In this document: one piece after another, positions 16,106-24,712 of the stretch
How positions within the stretch are numbered: position 1 is the stretch's first letter
How the letters are laid out: each line of letters begins with the position of its first letter
Assembly: GCA_050185825.1 (NCBI GenBank)
Contig: JBFWZA010000011.1
Location: 1 to 64,000 of the forward strand
Length of the DNA: 64,000 nt
Direction of reading: 5' to 3'
Source of the DNA: SZUA-309 sp050185825
Lineage (GTDB): Bacteria > Pseudomonadota > Gammaproteobacteria > Pseudomonadales > Azotimanducaceae
Notes under the pieces: generated by a model
Database searches by the model: none
Told to the model about the DNA's origin: nothing
Seen by the model: the letters and a program-made list of their open reading frames with translations, nothing else
Translations under genes and position numbers: made by a program

Positions 16106-17833
16106 ATGATTCCGACACTTCTCCGTTGCCTGCCGCTTGCCCTCACCACGCTGCTGCTCGTCGCCTGCGCGACCACCGACCGTCCGTCCTGGACGCACGG
16201 TGGCATGGTGTCCGCGGCCAATCCCTATGCGGCCCGGGCGGCAGCGGACGTGCTCGAGCGAGGCGGCAGCGCGGTGGATGCCGCCATCGCGGCACACGCG
16301 GTGCTCGGCCTGGTCGAGCCGCAGAGCTCGGGGATCGGCGGCGGTGCGTTTCTGCTCTATTTCGAGCGGGCAACGGGTCGGACCACCGCCTACGACGGCC
16401 GGGAAACGGCGCCGGCCGGCGCCCGGCCGGACATGTTCCTCGCCGACGGCGAGCCGCTCGGCTTCCTGGAGGCCTGGCAGAGCGGTCTCGCGGTCGGCAC
16501 ACCCGGCACCATTGCGCTCTACGAGCTGATCCATGCCCGGCACGGGCGCCTGAGCCTCGCCGACGACCTGGCGCCCGCCATTACGCTCGCCCGGGAAGGC
16601 TTCGAGGTGTCGCCGCGGCTGGCCGGCATGCTTGCGCAGCTCCGCGGGCCGAGCCGGCTGGACGACAACCCGGCCACCCGGGACTACTTCTATCCCGGCG
16701 GCGAGCCGCTGGCTGCCGGGTCGATCCGGGACAACCCGGATTACGCCAGAACGCTTTCCAGGGTGGCGGCGGAAGGCAGCACGGCGTTCTATCAGGGCGA
16801 GCTCGCGGCAGAGATCACCGCGGCGGCTCGGGCCGAGCCGCACCCCGGCACGCTCGACACGGCCGATCTGGCCGCCTACCGGGTGGCGGTGCGTGAGCCG
16901 GTGTGCGCGGCGACGGGTGCCGAGACCATCTGCACCATGCCGCCGCCATCCTCCGGACTGACCCAACTCATGATTTTGAGTCTCTACGACGCGCTGGCGG
17001 CAGCCGCACCCGAGGCGACGGCCGTGGACGGCGTGAACCTGGCGGCCTTCGTGGATGCCCAGCGGCTTGCCTACGCGGACCGCGATCACTACGTGGCGGA
17101 TGCGGACGTGGTGTCCGTGCCCGCAGCAGACCTCATCGATCCTGCCTATCTGGCGGCGCGGGCGTCGGGGCGGGTACCGCCGGACGCGACAGCGCAGCCC
17201 GGAGATCCTGGCGACGTGCTCCGGGGAGAGCCCATGCTCGAGCGCTGGGGGCGGGACGGCACGGATGAGATCGGCGGCACCACGCACCTCTCGGTGGTGG
17301 ATCGGGACGGCAACGCGGTGTCCATGACGGCGACGGTGGAAGCGCCGTTCGGCTCGTCGCGCTGGGCGGGCGGGTTCCTGCTCAACAACCAGATGACCGA
17401 TTTCTCGCGAACGCCCACGCTCGGTGGCAGGCCGGTGGCGAACCGCGTCGAGCCGGGCAAGCGTCCGCGTTCCTCGATGTCGCCGGTGATCGTCTTCGAT
17501 ACCGCCGGTGAGCTGAAGCTCGTCGCCGGCTCGCCCGGCGGCAACTCCATCATCGCCTATGTCGCCAAGGTGCTCGTCGGCGTGCTGCGTGGCGGGCAGG
17601 GCGTGCAGGCGGCGGTGGACGCCCCCAACATCATCGCCCGCGGCCGGGCCGTGCGCGTCGAGACGGGCGTGCCTGGCGGTCAGGCCCGGGCCGACGAGCT
17701 CTCCGCGCTCGGCTATCCGGTGGAAGCCCGGGAAGGGGAGAACTCCGGGCTGCACGTGATCCTGGTGACACCGGACGGGCTCGAGGGCGCCGCGGATCCG
17801 CGGCGGGAAGGCCGGGTGATCGCGGTACACTGA
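16106..17833 (+). CDS. ggt: Gamma-glutamyltranspeptidase, lipoprotein form
   Basis: The 575-residue Ntn hydrolase cleaves the gamma-glutamyl bond of glutathione and related peptides in the periplasm. It self-processes at the threonine of GGTTHLSVVD (Thr392), which becomes the catalytic N-terminus of the small subunit. A lipobox (LLLVAC, Cys21) indicates a lipid-anchored protein. Other motifs include SSGIGGGAFLL, PPPSSGLTQ and the small-subunit loop RSSMSPVIV with GSPGGNSI. The ATG at 16106 is used because the signal peptide then starts correctly. A second paralogue follows 51 bases downstream. Confidence 0.9.
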   Translation: MIPTLLRCLPLALTTLLLVACATTDRPSWTHGGMVSAANPYAARAAADVLERGGSAVDAAIAAHAVLGLVEPQSSGIGGGAFLLYFERATGRTTAYDGRETAPAGARPDMFLADGEPLGFLEAWQSGLAVGTPGTIALYELIHARHGRLSLADDLAPAITLAREGFEVSPRLAGMLAQLRGPSRLDDNPATRDYFYPGGEPLAAGSIRDNPDYARTLSRVAAEGSTAFYQGELAAEITAAARAEPHPGTLDTADLAAYRVAVREPVCAATGAETICTMPPPSSGLTQLMILSLYDALAAAAPEATAVDGVNLAAFVDAQRLAYADRDHYVADADVVSVPAADLIDPAYLAARASGRVPPDATAQPGDPGDVLRGEPMLERWGRDGTDEIGGTTHLSVVDRDGNAVSMTATVEAPFGSSRWAGGFLLNNQMTDFSRTPTLGGRPVANRVEPGKRPRSSMSPVIVFDTAGELKLVAGSPGGNSIIAYVAKVLVGVLRGGQGVQAAVDAPNIIARGRAVRVETGVPGGQARADELSALGYPVEAREGENSGLHVILVTPDGLEGAADPRREGRVIAVH

Positions 17834-17884
17834 CAGCGGTTCCGGACCGGAGCCCCCAGCAATTCGATCGATCAGGAAAACTCA

Positions 17885-19561
17885 ATGAAGTCAGTCAGCG
17901 CGCTTCTCGTCACCCTGTGTCTCGTCTGGCAGGTGCCGGCGGGTGCGGCCAGCAATGCCGAGCAGGCGGAGCACGGCATGGTGGTGTCGGCCAACGCGAG
18001 CTCCTCGGCGGTCGGGGTCGAGATCATGAAGCGGGGTGGCAACGCCATCGATGCGGCAGTGGCCGTGGCCTTCTCCCTGGCGGTGACTCACCCCACCGCG
18101 GGCAACATCGGCGGCGGCGGCTTCCTGGTCTACCAGGGTCGCGAGGGCGCGCCGGTGGCCTACGATTTCCGGGAGGTGGCACCCGGCGCCTCGCACCCGG
18201 AGATGTGGCTCGTGGACGGCGATTACAGCTACGAGCGCCACCACCTGAGTCATCTCTCGGTGGGGGTGCCGGGCACCGTCGCCGGCCTCTACCTCGCCTG
18301 GCAGGACGGCGGCTCGCTGCCCTGGGCGGAGCTGATCGCGCCGGCCATCGAGCAGGCGAAGAAGGGCATCGTGGTCACGGACGGGCTGGCGAGATCGCTG
18401 GCGGAAGTGCTGCCGAGAATGCAGCAGTATCCGGCTTCGGTGGCCAAGTTCACCCGCGGTGGCGAGCTCTTCGAGGCGGGAGATCTGTGGAAGCAGCCCG
18501 ATCTGGCGGCTGCTCTCAAGCGCATTGCCGACAAGGGGCCGGACGGTTTCTACAAGGGCAGGACCGCGGACCTGATCGTGGCCGAGATGCAGCGTGGCGG
18601 CGGCATCATCACCCACGAGGATCTGGCCGGCTACGAAGCCAAGCGCCGAACGCCCATTCGCGGCACCTATCGAGGATACGAGGTGCTCTCCATGCCGCCG
18701 CCGAGCTCGGGCGGCGTCGCCATCGTCGAGATGCTGAACATGCTGGAAGGCTACGACATCGCCGCCAGCGGCTTCGGATCCGTGGACACGCTGCACGTGA
18801 TGACGGAGGTGATGCGCAGGGCCTACGCTGACCGGGCCCGTTATCTGGGTGATCCGGATTACGTGGAGATGCCGCTGTCGAGGCTCACCTCCAAGGCGTA
18901 CGCCGACGAGCTGCGCCGCACGATCCGCACGGACGCCGCCAGCGTCTCGTCTCCGGAGAGCTTCACCTGGCCGGCGGAAAGCCCGCAGACGACCCACTTC
19001 TCGGTGGTCGACAAGGATCGCAACGCGGTCTCCCTCACCTACACGCTCGAGTACAGCTACGGCTCCGGCATCGTGGTGCCGGGCGGCGGTTTTCTGCTCA
19101 ACAACGAGATGGGTGACTTCAACGCCGGACCGGGCCTCACGGACAGCACGGGCCTGATCGGCACCAGCGCCAACCTGGCGGAGCCTGGCAAGCGGATGCT
19201 CTCCAGCATGAGCCCGACCATCGTCAACCGCGACGGCGAGGTGTTCATGGTCACGGGCACGCCCGGTGGCCGAACCATCATCAACACCGTGCTGCAGACG
19301 ATCCTCAACGTGATCGACCACGGCGCGAACGCCCAGACGGCCGTGGATCTCGGCCGCGTGCACCACCAGTGGCTGCCGGACACGCTCTACGTGGAAGGCC
19401 TCGCCTTCTCTCCGGACACCCTGAAGCTCATGGAGGCGCGTGGCCACACCGTCGAGCAGATCGACAGCCTCGGCGTGGCGGAGGTGATCGTGGTGCGCGA
19501 CGGGGTGCTGGAGGGCGGCGTCGACAGGCGCCAGGCGGACGGCGGGGTTGCGGGCTACTGA
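17885..19561 (+). CDS. ggt: Gamma-glutamyltranspeptidase, secreted form
   Basis: The 558-residue periplasmic paralogue of the preceding gene has a cleavable signal peptide (about 1-22, ending AGAAS) rather than a lipobox. The processing site is QTTHFSVVDKDRNAVSLTYT (Thr369) and the small subunit has LSSMSPTIV and GTPGGRTI, closer to E. coli Ggt than the first copy. It lacks nothing obvious for catalysis. The pair probably salvages extracellular or periplasmic glutathione as a source of cysteine and glutamate. Confidence 0.92.
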   Translation: MKSVSALLVTLCLVWQVPAGAASNAEQAEHGMVVSANASSSAVGVEIMKRGGNAIDAAVAVAFSLAVTHPTAGNIGGGGFLVYQGREGAPVAYDFREVAPGASHPEMWLVDGDYSYERHHLSHLSVGVPGTVAGLYLAWQDGGSLPWAELIAPAIEQAKKGIVVTDGLARSLAEVLPRMQQYPASVAKFTRGGELFEAGDLWKQPDLAAALKRIADKGPDGFYKGRTADLIVAEMQRGGGIITHEDLAGYEAKRRTPIRGTYRGYEVLSMPPPSSGGVAIVEMLNMLEGYDIAASGFGSVDTLHVMTEVMRRAYADRARYLGDPDYVEMPLSRLTSKAYADELRRTIRTDAASVSSPESFTWPAESPQTTHFSVVDKDRNAVSLTYTLEYSYGSGIVVPGGGFLLNNEMGDFNAGPGLTDSTGLIGTSANLAEPGKRMLSSMSPTIVNRDGEVFMVTGTPGGRTIINTVLQTILNVIDHGANAQTAVDLGRVHHQWLPDTLYVEGLAFSPDTLKLMEARGHTVEQIDSLGVAEVIVVRDGVLEGGVDRRQADGGVAGY

Positions 19562-19574
19562 CGTAGCCGCCCGC

Positions 19575-19928
19575 TCAGTCCAGACGCACGGTGAGCGGTA
19601 TCGAGTCCCCGGGTGATCTACTCATCACCCGGCTGTAGACGCGATCGTCCCAGCGGTAGAAGACCCGGTAGCCGGTGACCTGACCGGTTTCGACCAGCTC
19701 GGTGCGGCAGTTCAGACCCAGATCCCAGGCGAGGGTTGCCGCCAGTCCCCGGCTCCGATCCGGCTTGCCATCGCAGCGCTGCACCTCCCGTGCGGGCTCG
19801 GTGACGGGCTGGACGTCCACCACGGGCGCCTGCACGGTCAGCGATCCGGCGAGCGCTGGCGCTGCGCCAGTGATGAGCACAGCGGCGAGCAGCACGGTCG
19901 CGCCTTGGTGAGTCGCCTTCGGTTTCAT
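19575..19928 (-). CDS. Small periplasmic protein, paralogue of the 25658 gene without the glycine zipper
   Basis: The 117-residue protein has a signal peptide (about 1-27). The mature region has APVVDVQPVTEP and a C-terminal segment YRVFYRWDDRVYSRVMSRSPGDSIPLTVRL that aligns with the ends of the 198-residue protein at the other end of the operon (APVVDVSPIVSQ and VTYEYAGRHFNKRMNTHPGDTVRVRV). It lacks that protein's glycine zipper. It is the last gene of the envelope operon, 17 bases after the lytic transglycosylase. Confidence 0.72.
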   Translation of the reverse strand: MKPKATHQGATVLLAAVLITGAAPALAGSLTVQAPVVDVQPVTEPAREVQRCDGKPDRSRGLAATLAWDLGLNCRTELVETGQVTGYRVFYRWDDRVYSRVMSRSPGDSIPLTVRLD

Positions 19929-19945
19929 GGCTCGTTGCTCCTGTC

Positions 19946-20677
19946 TCAATCGCCGAGGTTCGACCAGCCCAGGGCGTCGAGCGTGGCCACGTCGGTGCTG
20001 GTGAGACCCCCTTCCTTCACCCGCATCAGCACCCGGTGCTGACCGTTGCTCTCCCGGACCGGCTCGAAGCGGGCGCCGTCGATCCGGGCGTTCAGGGTCC
20101 TGGCGAAGCGCTCCGCACGGGTGCCGGATTCGAAGACCACGCCCTTGGCCACCACCAGCATCTCGCCGGCCCTGGCGGACTTCTCGCTGATACGGCTCTG
20201 GTGGTAGGCCACTTTGCTCGCGTAGGCCTTGGCGCCGCCGGGCAGCTCCGCCGACTTCGCGATCCGGCCGGGTCCGTAGTTGTAGGCTGCCAGCGCCCGC
20301 TCCACGTTCCCGTTGTTGGCGTCGAGCAGCTCCCTGAGGTAGCGGCTGCCGAGCTCGATGTTGAGGCAGGGGTTGTACAGCTCGGACACCCGCTTCACAC
20401 CGAGGTGGCGGGCGGTGCCCGGCCACTGGATCTGCATGATGCCGTGGGCGTTGGCATGCGAGCGGGCATCCGGGTCCCAGGCGCTTTCGGTTGCCGCCAC
20501 GGCGAGCAGCAGGTCCACCGGCACGTCGTGCATGCGCGAGGCGATCTCGAAGCAGGACTGATACGGGTAGGCTTCGTCCGGGGAGGCGAAACCGGGAGCA
20601 GCGAGCGCCCAACCGAGCAGCGTCAGGATCACGCGTCTTGCGTACATCGGCCTGTCGTTCATTGTCTTGTCGCTCAT
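19946..20677 (-). CDS. Lytic transglycosylase, SLT domain
   Basis: The 243-residue exported protein cuts the glycan strands of peptidoglycan, releasing 1,6-anhydro-muropeptides. After a signal peptide (about 12-31) it shows the SLT domain: catalytic Glu64 in AATESAWDP, AHGIMQIQWPGTARHLG, LYNPCLNIELGSRYLRELL and ALAAYNYGPGRI. The C-terminal 80 residues are not a common domain. Its ATG overlaps the upstream stop (ATGA). Its place beside an ExbB-like channel and a SPOR-like protein suggests localised wall opening. Confidence 0.88.
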   Translation of the reverse strand: MSDKTMNDRPMYARRVILTLLGWALAAPGFASPDEAYPYQSCFEIASRMHDVPVDLLLAVAATESAWDPDARSHANAHGIMQIQWPGTARHLGVKRVSELYNPCLNIELGSRYLRELLDANNGNVERALAAYNYGPGRIAKSAELPGGAKAYASKVAYHQSRISEKSARAGEMLVVAKGVVFESGTRAERFARTLNARIDGARFEPVRESNGQHRVLMRVKEGGLTSTDVATLDALGWSNLGD

Positions 20678-21303
20678 TGTCCTGTTATCTCCGCGATTTC
20701 CGTGAGCAGCGCGTCCCGTTCGGCGGGACTTCCGACGTCGAACACCACCTGGTAGGCGCCGGTGCCCACACGCTCGACCCGGAAGTCGTGATCCAGGGTT
20801 CTGGACAGGCGCGCCGCGAAGCCCTGAGCCGAGCGCTGGCTGTGGAACGGCGTCCAGACGCCGGCGGTTTCGAAAGGTGCTTCCGGCGTGTCGTCTGCTG
20901 TCATGACGATCGCGTCGTCGTCCGACCCCGCGGGATCCGGGTCTTCCGAGACGACGGGCACGCTGGCTGCCGGAACGGCAGCCTTCACCGGCGGTGGCGG
21001 CGGCAGCTCGTCCGGCGGCGCCAGGGACATGGCCGGCTCCACGATCCGGTTGGAAGAGTCGGGAGTGGACGCCTCCGCGAGGGCGAGCAGCGCCGCGACC
21101 TCCTCATCCGTTACCGTATCGGCGGGCGCCGCCGTACCTGCGGGCGGAAACAGGGCGTCGGACGTGCGCTCGATGAGCGCGCGCCAGATCCCGGAGGCGG
21201 CGTCCGCTGCGGTCGTGAGCGTATCCCGTGTCGGTGCGTCCATCGCCGTGGCGATGAACAGCGTCAGCAGGGTGCCGGTGATGATGCCGATGAGAAACCT
21301 CAT
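20674..21303 (-). CDS. Membrane-anchored protein with C-terminal SPOR-like domain
   Basis: The 209-residue protein has an N-terminal membrane helix (about 3-20), a long acidic/proline-rich linker (about 55-145, including PPDELPPPPPVKAA) and a C-terminal segment (about 150-209, VWTPFHSQRSAQGFAARLSR then HDFRVERVGTGAYQVVFDVG). This C-terminal segment matches the SPOR pattern of a peptidoglycan-binding repeat domain. SPOR domains bind denuded glycans at division sites. A GGAGG site overlaps the stop of the upstream gene. The assignment of the domain is by pattern and not certain. Confidence 0.65.
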   Translation of the reverse strand: MRFLIGIITGTLLTLFIATAMDAPTRDTLTTAADAASGIWRALIERTSDALFPPAGTAAPADTVTDEEVAALLALAEASTPDSSNRIVEPAMSLAPPDELPPPPPVKAAVPAASVPVVSEDPDPAGSDDDAIVMTADDTPEAPFETAGVWTPFHSQRSAQGFAARLSRTLDHDFRVERVGTGAYQVVFDVGSPAERDALLTEIAEITGQ

Positions 21304-21312
21304 GATCCCTCC

Positions 21313-22713
21313 TCAGAGTCTTTCCACGCCGCCGGGCGAATGGACGAGGTGAATGGCCCGCCATTCGGTGGTGCCGGGATGCGCCGTCAGCAGGACGTCG
21401 AGCTCACCGAGCCAGCCGGCCTCGCGGTTCATGGGTCGCGAGCAGACGCCGCGACGGATGTGGGTCGCCAGCGCTTTCGCTGCCTCCCGATCGCTGACCG
21501 CGATGGCGTACACGCCCGCGTCCGGCAGCTCGGACAGGGACGGCGGCACGCGGACACGGAAACGGCGTTCGCCAGCCGTGGCGGTGACCAGGCGGGCGTC
21601 GCAGGAGTTGCTCACGAGCTGCCGGTCGCTGCTCGACAGCACGAAGAGATACGCCTCCTGGTAGAGATCGAAGCTCACCTCGGCGCACTGGTTGCCCCGC
21701 GCCTTGCGCGTGTCGCAGATGCCCTCGTCCGCCGCGGCCTCGAGCCGCATGTCGGAAAGCAGCCCGGTGAACGCAGGGGTCGAAGGCTCGGGCGGGCGGC
21801 TGGCGATCCGGGTGTCGGGCGGCTGGTTGCCGATGCTGCTCCCGGAACCGCTCATGTACACGGTGGCCACCTGCTGGGTGACGCCGCCGGCCGCCTCGGT
21901 GAGCATCAGGGCGAGCTCCAGCACCTGACCCGAGCGGGCGGCAGCACCCGTTTCCCGTGCCGACACCGACAGCACCCAGCGGGCGTTGTCCCGATCGGCG
22001 GTCAGCGCCGCCAGCGGCGAGGTCGCGAGCTCGCGGGTGAGACTCCCGACCACCCGGTTGAGATCCGGATCCTGCGCCGGTTCCAGGTAGGCGGGCCCGT
22101 CGAGCCCCTCGGGATGTGCGCAGCGCAGGTGCTCGTGCATGGTGCGGGCGATTTCCCGGGACGAAGCGGCGGGCAGCGGGCTCTCCACGGTGCCCAGGGG
22201 CGCTGTGCTGACGACCTGGCTCAGCGCCGCCGCCTCGGTGGCGGTCAGGCGCCCCTGCCAGCTGTGGCTGACCCCGCTCACCCAGACGGATTCCGCCACG
22301 TCGATCATGCGGATGTTGAGGCGGTGGTAGCGGCTGTCTTCCCGCTCGATCTCGACGCCGAGCAGGTAGTCCACCGGCAGGCTGATCCCGCAGGCGCTGA
22401 CCGGCTGATCCGTCCACGCGAGGCGCACGTCCGAGTTTCTGAGCAGGCCCTGGGTGAGGTGGGCTTCCACGGCCTGGTGCAGACGGCTGGTCCGGTCGGC
22501 GGGCTGACCGCTCGCAAGACTCACCAGCTTGATCGTCTCGCCCTTGAAGCGCGGGTGCTCGCCCAGGGTGCGGCCGAGCTCCGGAAGCACGTCGGTATCG
22601 AGCCAGCGGCCGAGCGTCGAGTTGAGGAGCCCGGTGTCTGCAGCCGCGACGGAGGAGAAGGACAGCACCGCCGTCAGCAGGATGACGCGGTGGCGTTCAG
22701 GAAGCCGCATCAT
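21313..22713 (-). CDS. Large periplasmic protein of the envelope operon, unknown function
   Basis: I do not recognise a family for this 466-residue protein. A signal peptide (about 1-24) ends at SSVAAAD. The mature part has helices in the first 150 residues (HQAVEAHLTQGLL and VDYLLGVEIEREDSRYHRLNIRMIDVAESVWV, a pattern like FlgO or curli-type ATP-independent lipoproteins). The C-terminal portion, about 330-466, has SFDLYQEAYLFVLSSSDRQ and FRVRVPPSLSELPDAGVYAIAVSD, reminiscent of DUF4384. GGGAGG precedes the first of two adjacent ATGs. It overlaps the ExbD/TolA-like gene by 17 bases. Confidence 0.62.
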   Translation of the reverse strand: MMRLPERHRVILLTAVLSFSSVAAADTGLLNSTLGRWLDTDVLPELGRTLGEHPRFKGETIKLVSLASGQPADRTSRLHQAVEAHLTQGLLRNSDVRLAWTDQPVSACGISLPVDYLLGVEIEREDSRYHRLNIRMIDVAESVWVSGVSHSWQGRLTATEAAALSQVVSTAPLGTVESPLPAASSREIARTMHEHLRCAHPEGLDGPAYLEPAQDPDLNRVVGSLTRELATSPLAALTADRDNARWVLSVSARETGAAARSGQVLELALMLTEAAGGVTQQVATVYMSGSGSSIGNQPPDTRIASRPPEPSTPAFTGLLSDMRLEAAADEGICDTRKARGNQCAEVSFDLYQEAYLFVLSSSDRQLVSNSCDARLVTATAGERRFRVRVPPSLSELPDAGVYAIAVSDREAAKALATHIRRGVCSRPMNREAGWLGELDVLLTAHPGTTEWRAIHLVHSPGGVERL

Positions 22714-23419
22714 GGTGAACCTCCCCGAAGCGATCGATGACGAGCTGGCCGCTGTCAACCCGGCCCAGGTAGGTCTCGATCTGACGGCTGATGCGCTCCG
22801 GCAGGACCACGCCCCAGCGGTAGCCGGTGTCGTCGGCACGGGCCCGACTGAACGCGTCCAGCACCAGGGCCGGAATGGAGCCCTCGAGCAGCTCGTACAC
22901 CTGGCCGGGAGCGCGCGTCTCCAGGAACTGATAGCTCTCGTTCAGCGTCAGCACGTCCCCCTCCCGATAGGCGTACACGCCGATGTCGCCCCGGGCGATG
23001 AGACGCAGGAAGTCGCCGTCCGACGCGAAGCGGAGGGTGAGCCCCTTGCTGTCCGGCGGTGCTTCCGGCGACGGTGCCTCTGGCGCGGCCCGCTCGCTGA
23101 CGGGCGGCGCGGCAGGCGCCGCTTTCACGGCAGGTTCGGCGATCTTCACGGCGGGTTTCTTCACAGCCGGTTTCGGCTCCGGCACAGCCGGTTTCGGCTC
23201 CGGCACTGCCGGTTTCGGCAGTGCCGCCTTCGGCACGGGGACCGCCTTCAGCGTCGCGGTGGGGGGCACGGGCTCGGGTTTCGGCGGCGCGGGAACCGGT
23301 TCCGCATTGCGCACCAGCGCCAGGATGGCGATCAGGCAGAAGGCGATGATCGCCATGAAGCGCATCACGTCGGCCTGCAGCTCGCTGTCGCCGCCATACT
23401 GTGGTGCAGCCGGTGTCAC
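22697..23419 (-). CDS. TolA/ExbD-like single-pass inner-membrane protein
   Basis: The 240-residue protein has a short cytoplasmic N-terminus, one membrane helix (about 19-37, RFMAIIAFCLIAILALV), a proline/alanine/lysine-rich periplasmic linker with PEPKPAV repeats (about 70-110) and a C-terminal domain (about 125-240). It overlaps an ExbB/TolQ-like gene by 4 bases. The arrangement is that of TolR/TolA or ExbD/TonB partners, where the helix packs against the channel and the linker carries force across the periplasm. The usual ExbD aspartate in the helix is not clear: the only nearby acidic residues are before it (DSELQADVM). Confidence 0.65.
   Translation of the reverse strand: MTPAAPQYGGDSELQADVMRFMAIIAFCLIAILALVRNAEPVPAPPKPEPVPPTATLKAVPVPKAALPKPAVPEPKPAVPEPKPAVKKPAVKIAEPAVKAAPAAPPVSERAAPEAPSPEAPPDSKGLTLRFASDGDFLRLIARGDIGVYAYREGDVLTLNESYQFLETRAPGQVYELLEGSIPALVLDAFSRARADDTGYRWGVVLPERISRQIETYLGRVDSGQLVIDRFGEVHHDAAS
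23162..23224 (-). repeat. 21-base in-frame tandem repeat encoding PEPKPAV
   Basis: Two exact 21-base units (23162-23182 and 23183-23203) and a diverged third (23204-23224) lie in the linker of the TolA/ExbD-like gene and encode repeats of PEPKPAV. Repeat copy number changes would alter the linker length in the periplasm without shifting the frame. Confidence 0.75.
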
Positions 23420-24141
23420 GCGCCCGTCTCCTCGCGGATAACATGGGGGCGCACGGGACGAGCGCTCTCCCGATTCCCGTTCCAGCCGCCGTTGGGAAGA
23501 CCGGCCACGGCGTTCTCGAGACGCCGGGTGACCAGGACCAGCTCGTTCAGCTCCCGGCGGTTGTTGGCGTCATAGAAGGTATTGAGGCTGGCGCCGACGG
23601 CCATGGTCTTGCCGAGGCGCATCAGGTAGCTGCCGACCCCGCCGACGATGGTGGTGGTGAGCGCCAGCAGGATGCCGCCGTCGACGAGCTTCTGCAGCAC
23701 GGATCCCGCGGTGTCGGCGAGCGCCTCGCCCGGGTCGCCGAGCGCCGCCTGCAGCGCGCTGCGCATGCCGACGGCGGTCCAGATGACGCCGATGCCGACG
23801 AACAGGTGAATCCAGACGTCGAGGAGCTGGTCGAGCTCCACCACCTCGCTGAAGCCGGGGGTCTGGTCGGCGTCGAGCAGGCGGCTCAGGCGCGACAGAT
23901 TCATCACGTACAGCGTCAGGGTGAGGGCGAACGGCCAGACGGAGTGACCCAGGTTGAGGTCGATCCAGCTACCGAAGGTGGCCCGAGATGAGGCCAGCTC
24001 CGGCGGCGCGGGCGCAGCGACCAGAAGCGCGATGAGGGTGAGCGCGATGCCCGTGCCCGCGCCCCAGGCGAAGCCCCAGGAGGACCCCGCGCGGGTACGG
24101 GCGAAGCCGTCGGCTTCGGGCTCGCGCTCGAGCGGCTTCAC
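23416..24141 (-). CDS. ExbB/TolQ/MotA-like membrane channel protein
   Basis: The 241-residue protein has four predicted membrane helices (about 23-43, 64-82, 108-128 and 152-174). The last two, with IGVIWTAVGMRSALQAAL and DGGILLALTTTIVGGVGSYL, resemble the pore helices of MotA/TolQ/ExbB stator proteins, and the C-terminus is cytosolic and charged (NRRELNELVLVTRRLE). It starts at GTG 24139-24141 in a GTGA overlap with the lipoprotein gene. It would form a proton-conducting complex with the next gene's product. Distances from standard ExbB are large, so the family call is tentative. Confidence 0.68.
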   Translation of the reverse strand: MKPLEREPEADGFARTRAGSSWGFAWGAGTGIALTLIALLVAAPAPPELASSRATFGSWIDLNLGHSVWPFALTLTLYVMNLSRLSRLLDADQTPGFSEVVELDQLLDVWIHLFVGIGVIWTAVGMRSALQAALGDPGEALADTAGSVLQKLVDGGILLALTTTIVGGVGSYLMRLGKTMAVGASLNTFYDANNRRELNELVLVTRRLENAVAGLPNGGWNGNRESARPVRPHVIREETGA

Positions 24142-24680
24142 CGGCCGTTCCCGCCTGCCAGGCAGGCCCGGCAGGTTGCTTCGAGCACCAGGTCCGTCTC
24201 CTTGAGCAGGTGATCGGCCCGATAGAAGCTCGCGGCGTCGTTGCTCGCCCGCAGCAGGCCCAGCTCCTTGTCGTGCAGCTCCGCCTTCATGTCGGACATC
24301 ACCTGCTTCCTGATGGGGCAAGTCTGGGAGCAGGTGTTGTAGTCACCCTGCAGGGAGACGAACTTCACGTTGAAGTAGCGGTTGTAGAGTCCTTCGGCCT
24401 GGCGGCGGCTGATCACGCCCATGTCCTGGACGCGCATCAGGTGGTCGCTGAAGTAGCGCCGGTTGTTCTTGTCCGGATTGGCCTCCGCCAGGGCCAGGAG
24501 GTTCTGGAAGTAGCTGTCGAACTGATACTCGCAGCCGCTGCCGAGCTTGGTTTCCACCGTGCGCATGGCGGTGTCGAGATCGCCGCGCAGGCTCACGGCG
24601 CAGTAGTTGGGATCGCTGGTGGTGCAGGCGGCGGCGAGCAGCACCAGCGGCACGAGGAGAGTTCGGGCGTATCGAGTCAT
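24138..24680 (-). CDS. Lipoprotein of the envelope operon, unknown function
   Basis: The 180-residue protein is a likely lipoprotein: a lipobox LLAAAC puts the modified cysteine at 19. Mature cysteines are notable (CEYQF, CSQTCPIRK, CRACLAGG). The rest is helical and charged. I chose the second ATG (24678-24680) because ACGGAG lies 6 bases upstream of it. No family recognised. It is translated into the ExbB-like gene by overlap, so it may be the outer-membrane end of the same assembly. Confidence 0.6.
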   Translation of the reverse strand: MTRYARTLLVPLVLLAAACTTSDPNYCAVSLRGDLDTAMRTVETKLGSGCEYQFDSYFQNLLALAEANPDKNNRRYFSDHLMRVQDMGVISRRQAEGLYNRYFNVKFVSLQGDYNTCSQTCPIRKQVMSDMKAELHDKELGLLRASNDAASFYRADHLLKETDLVLEATCRACLAGGNGR

Positions 24681-24712
24681 GGTCATCTCCGTGGGTTCAA
24701 GAGGGTTGCCGA

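Noticed and set aside
20491..22740. A 749-codon plus-strand frame opposite the envelope operon
   Set aside because: It is antisense to several genes with clear signal peptides and motifs and has shadow composition.
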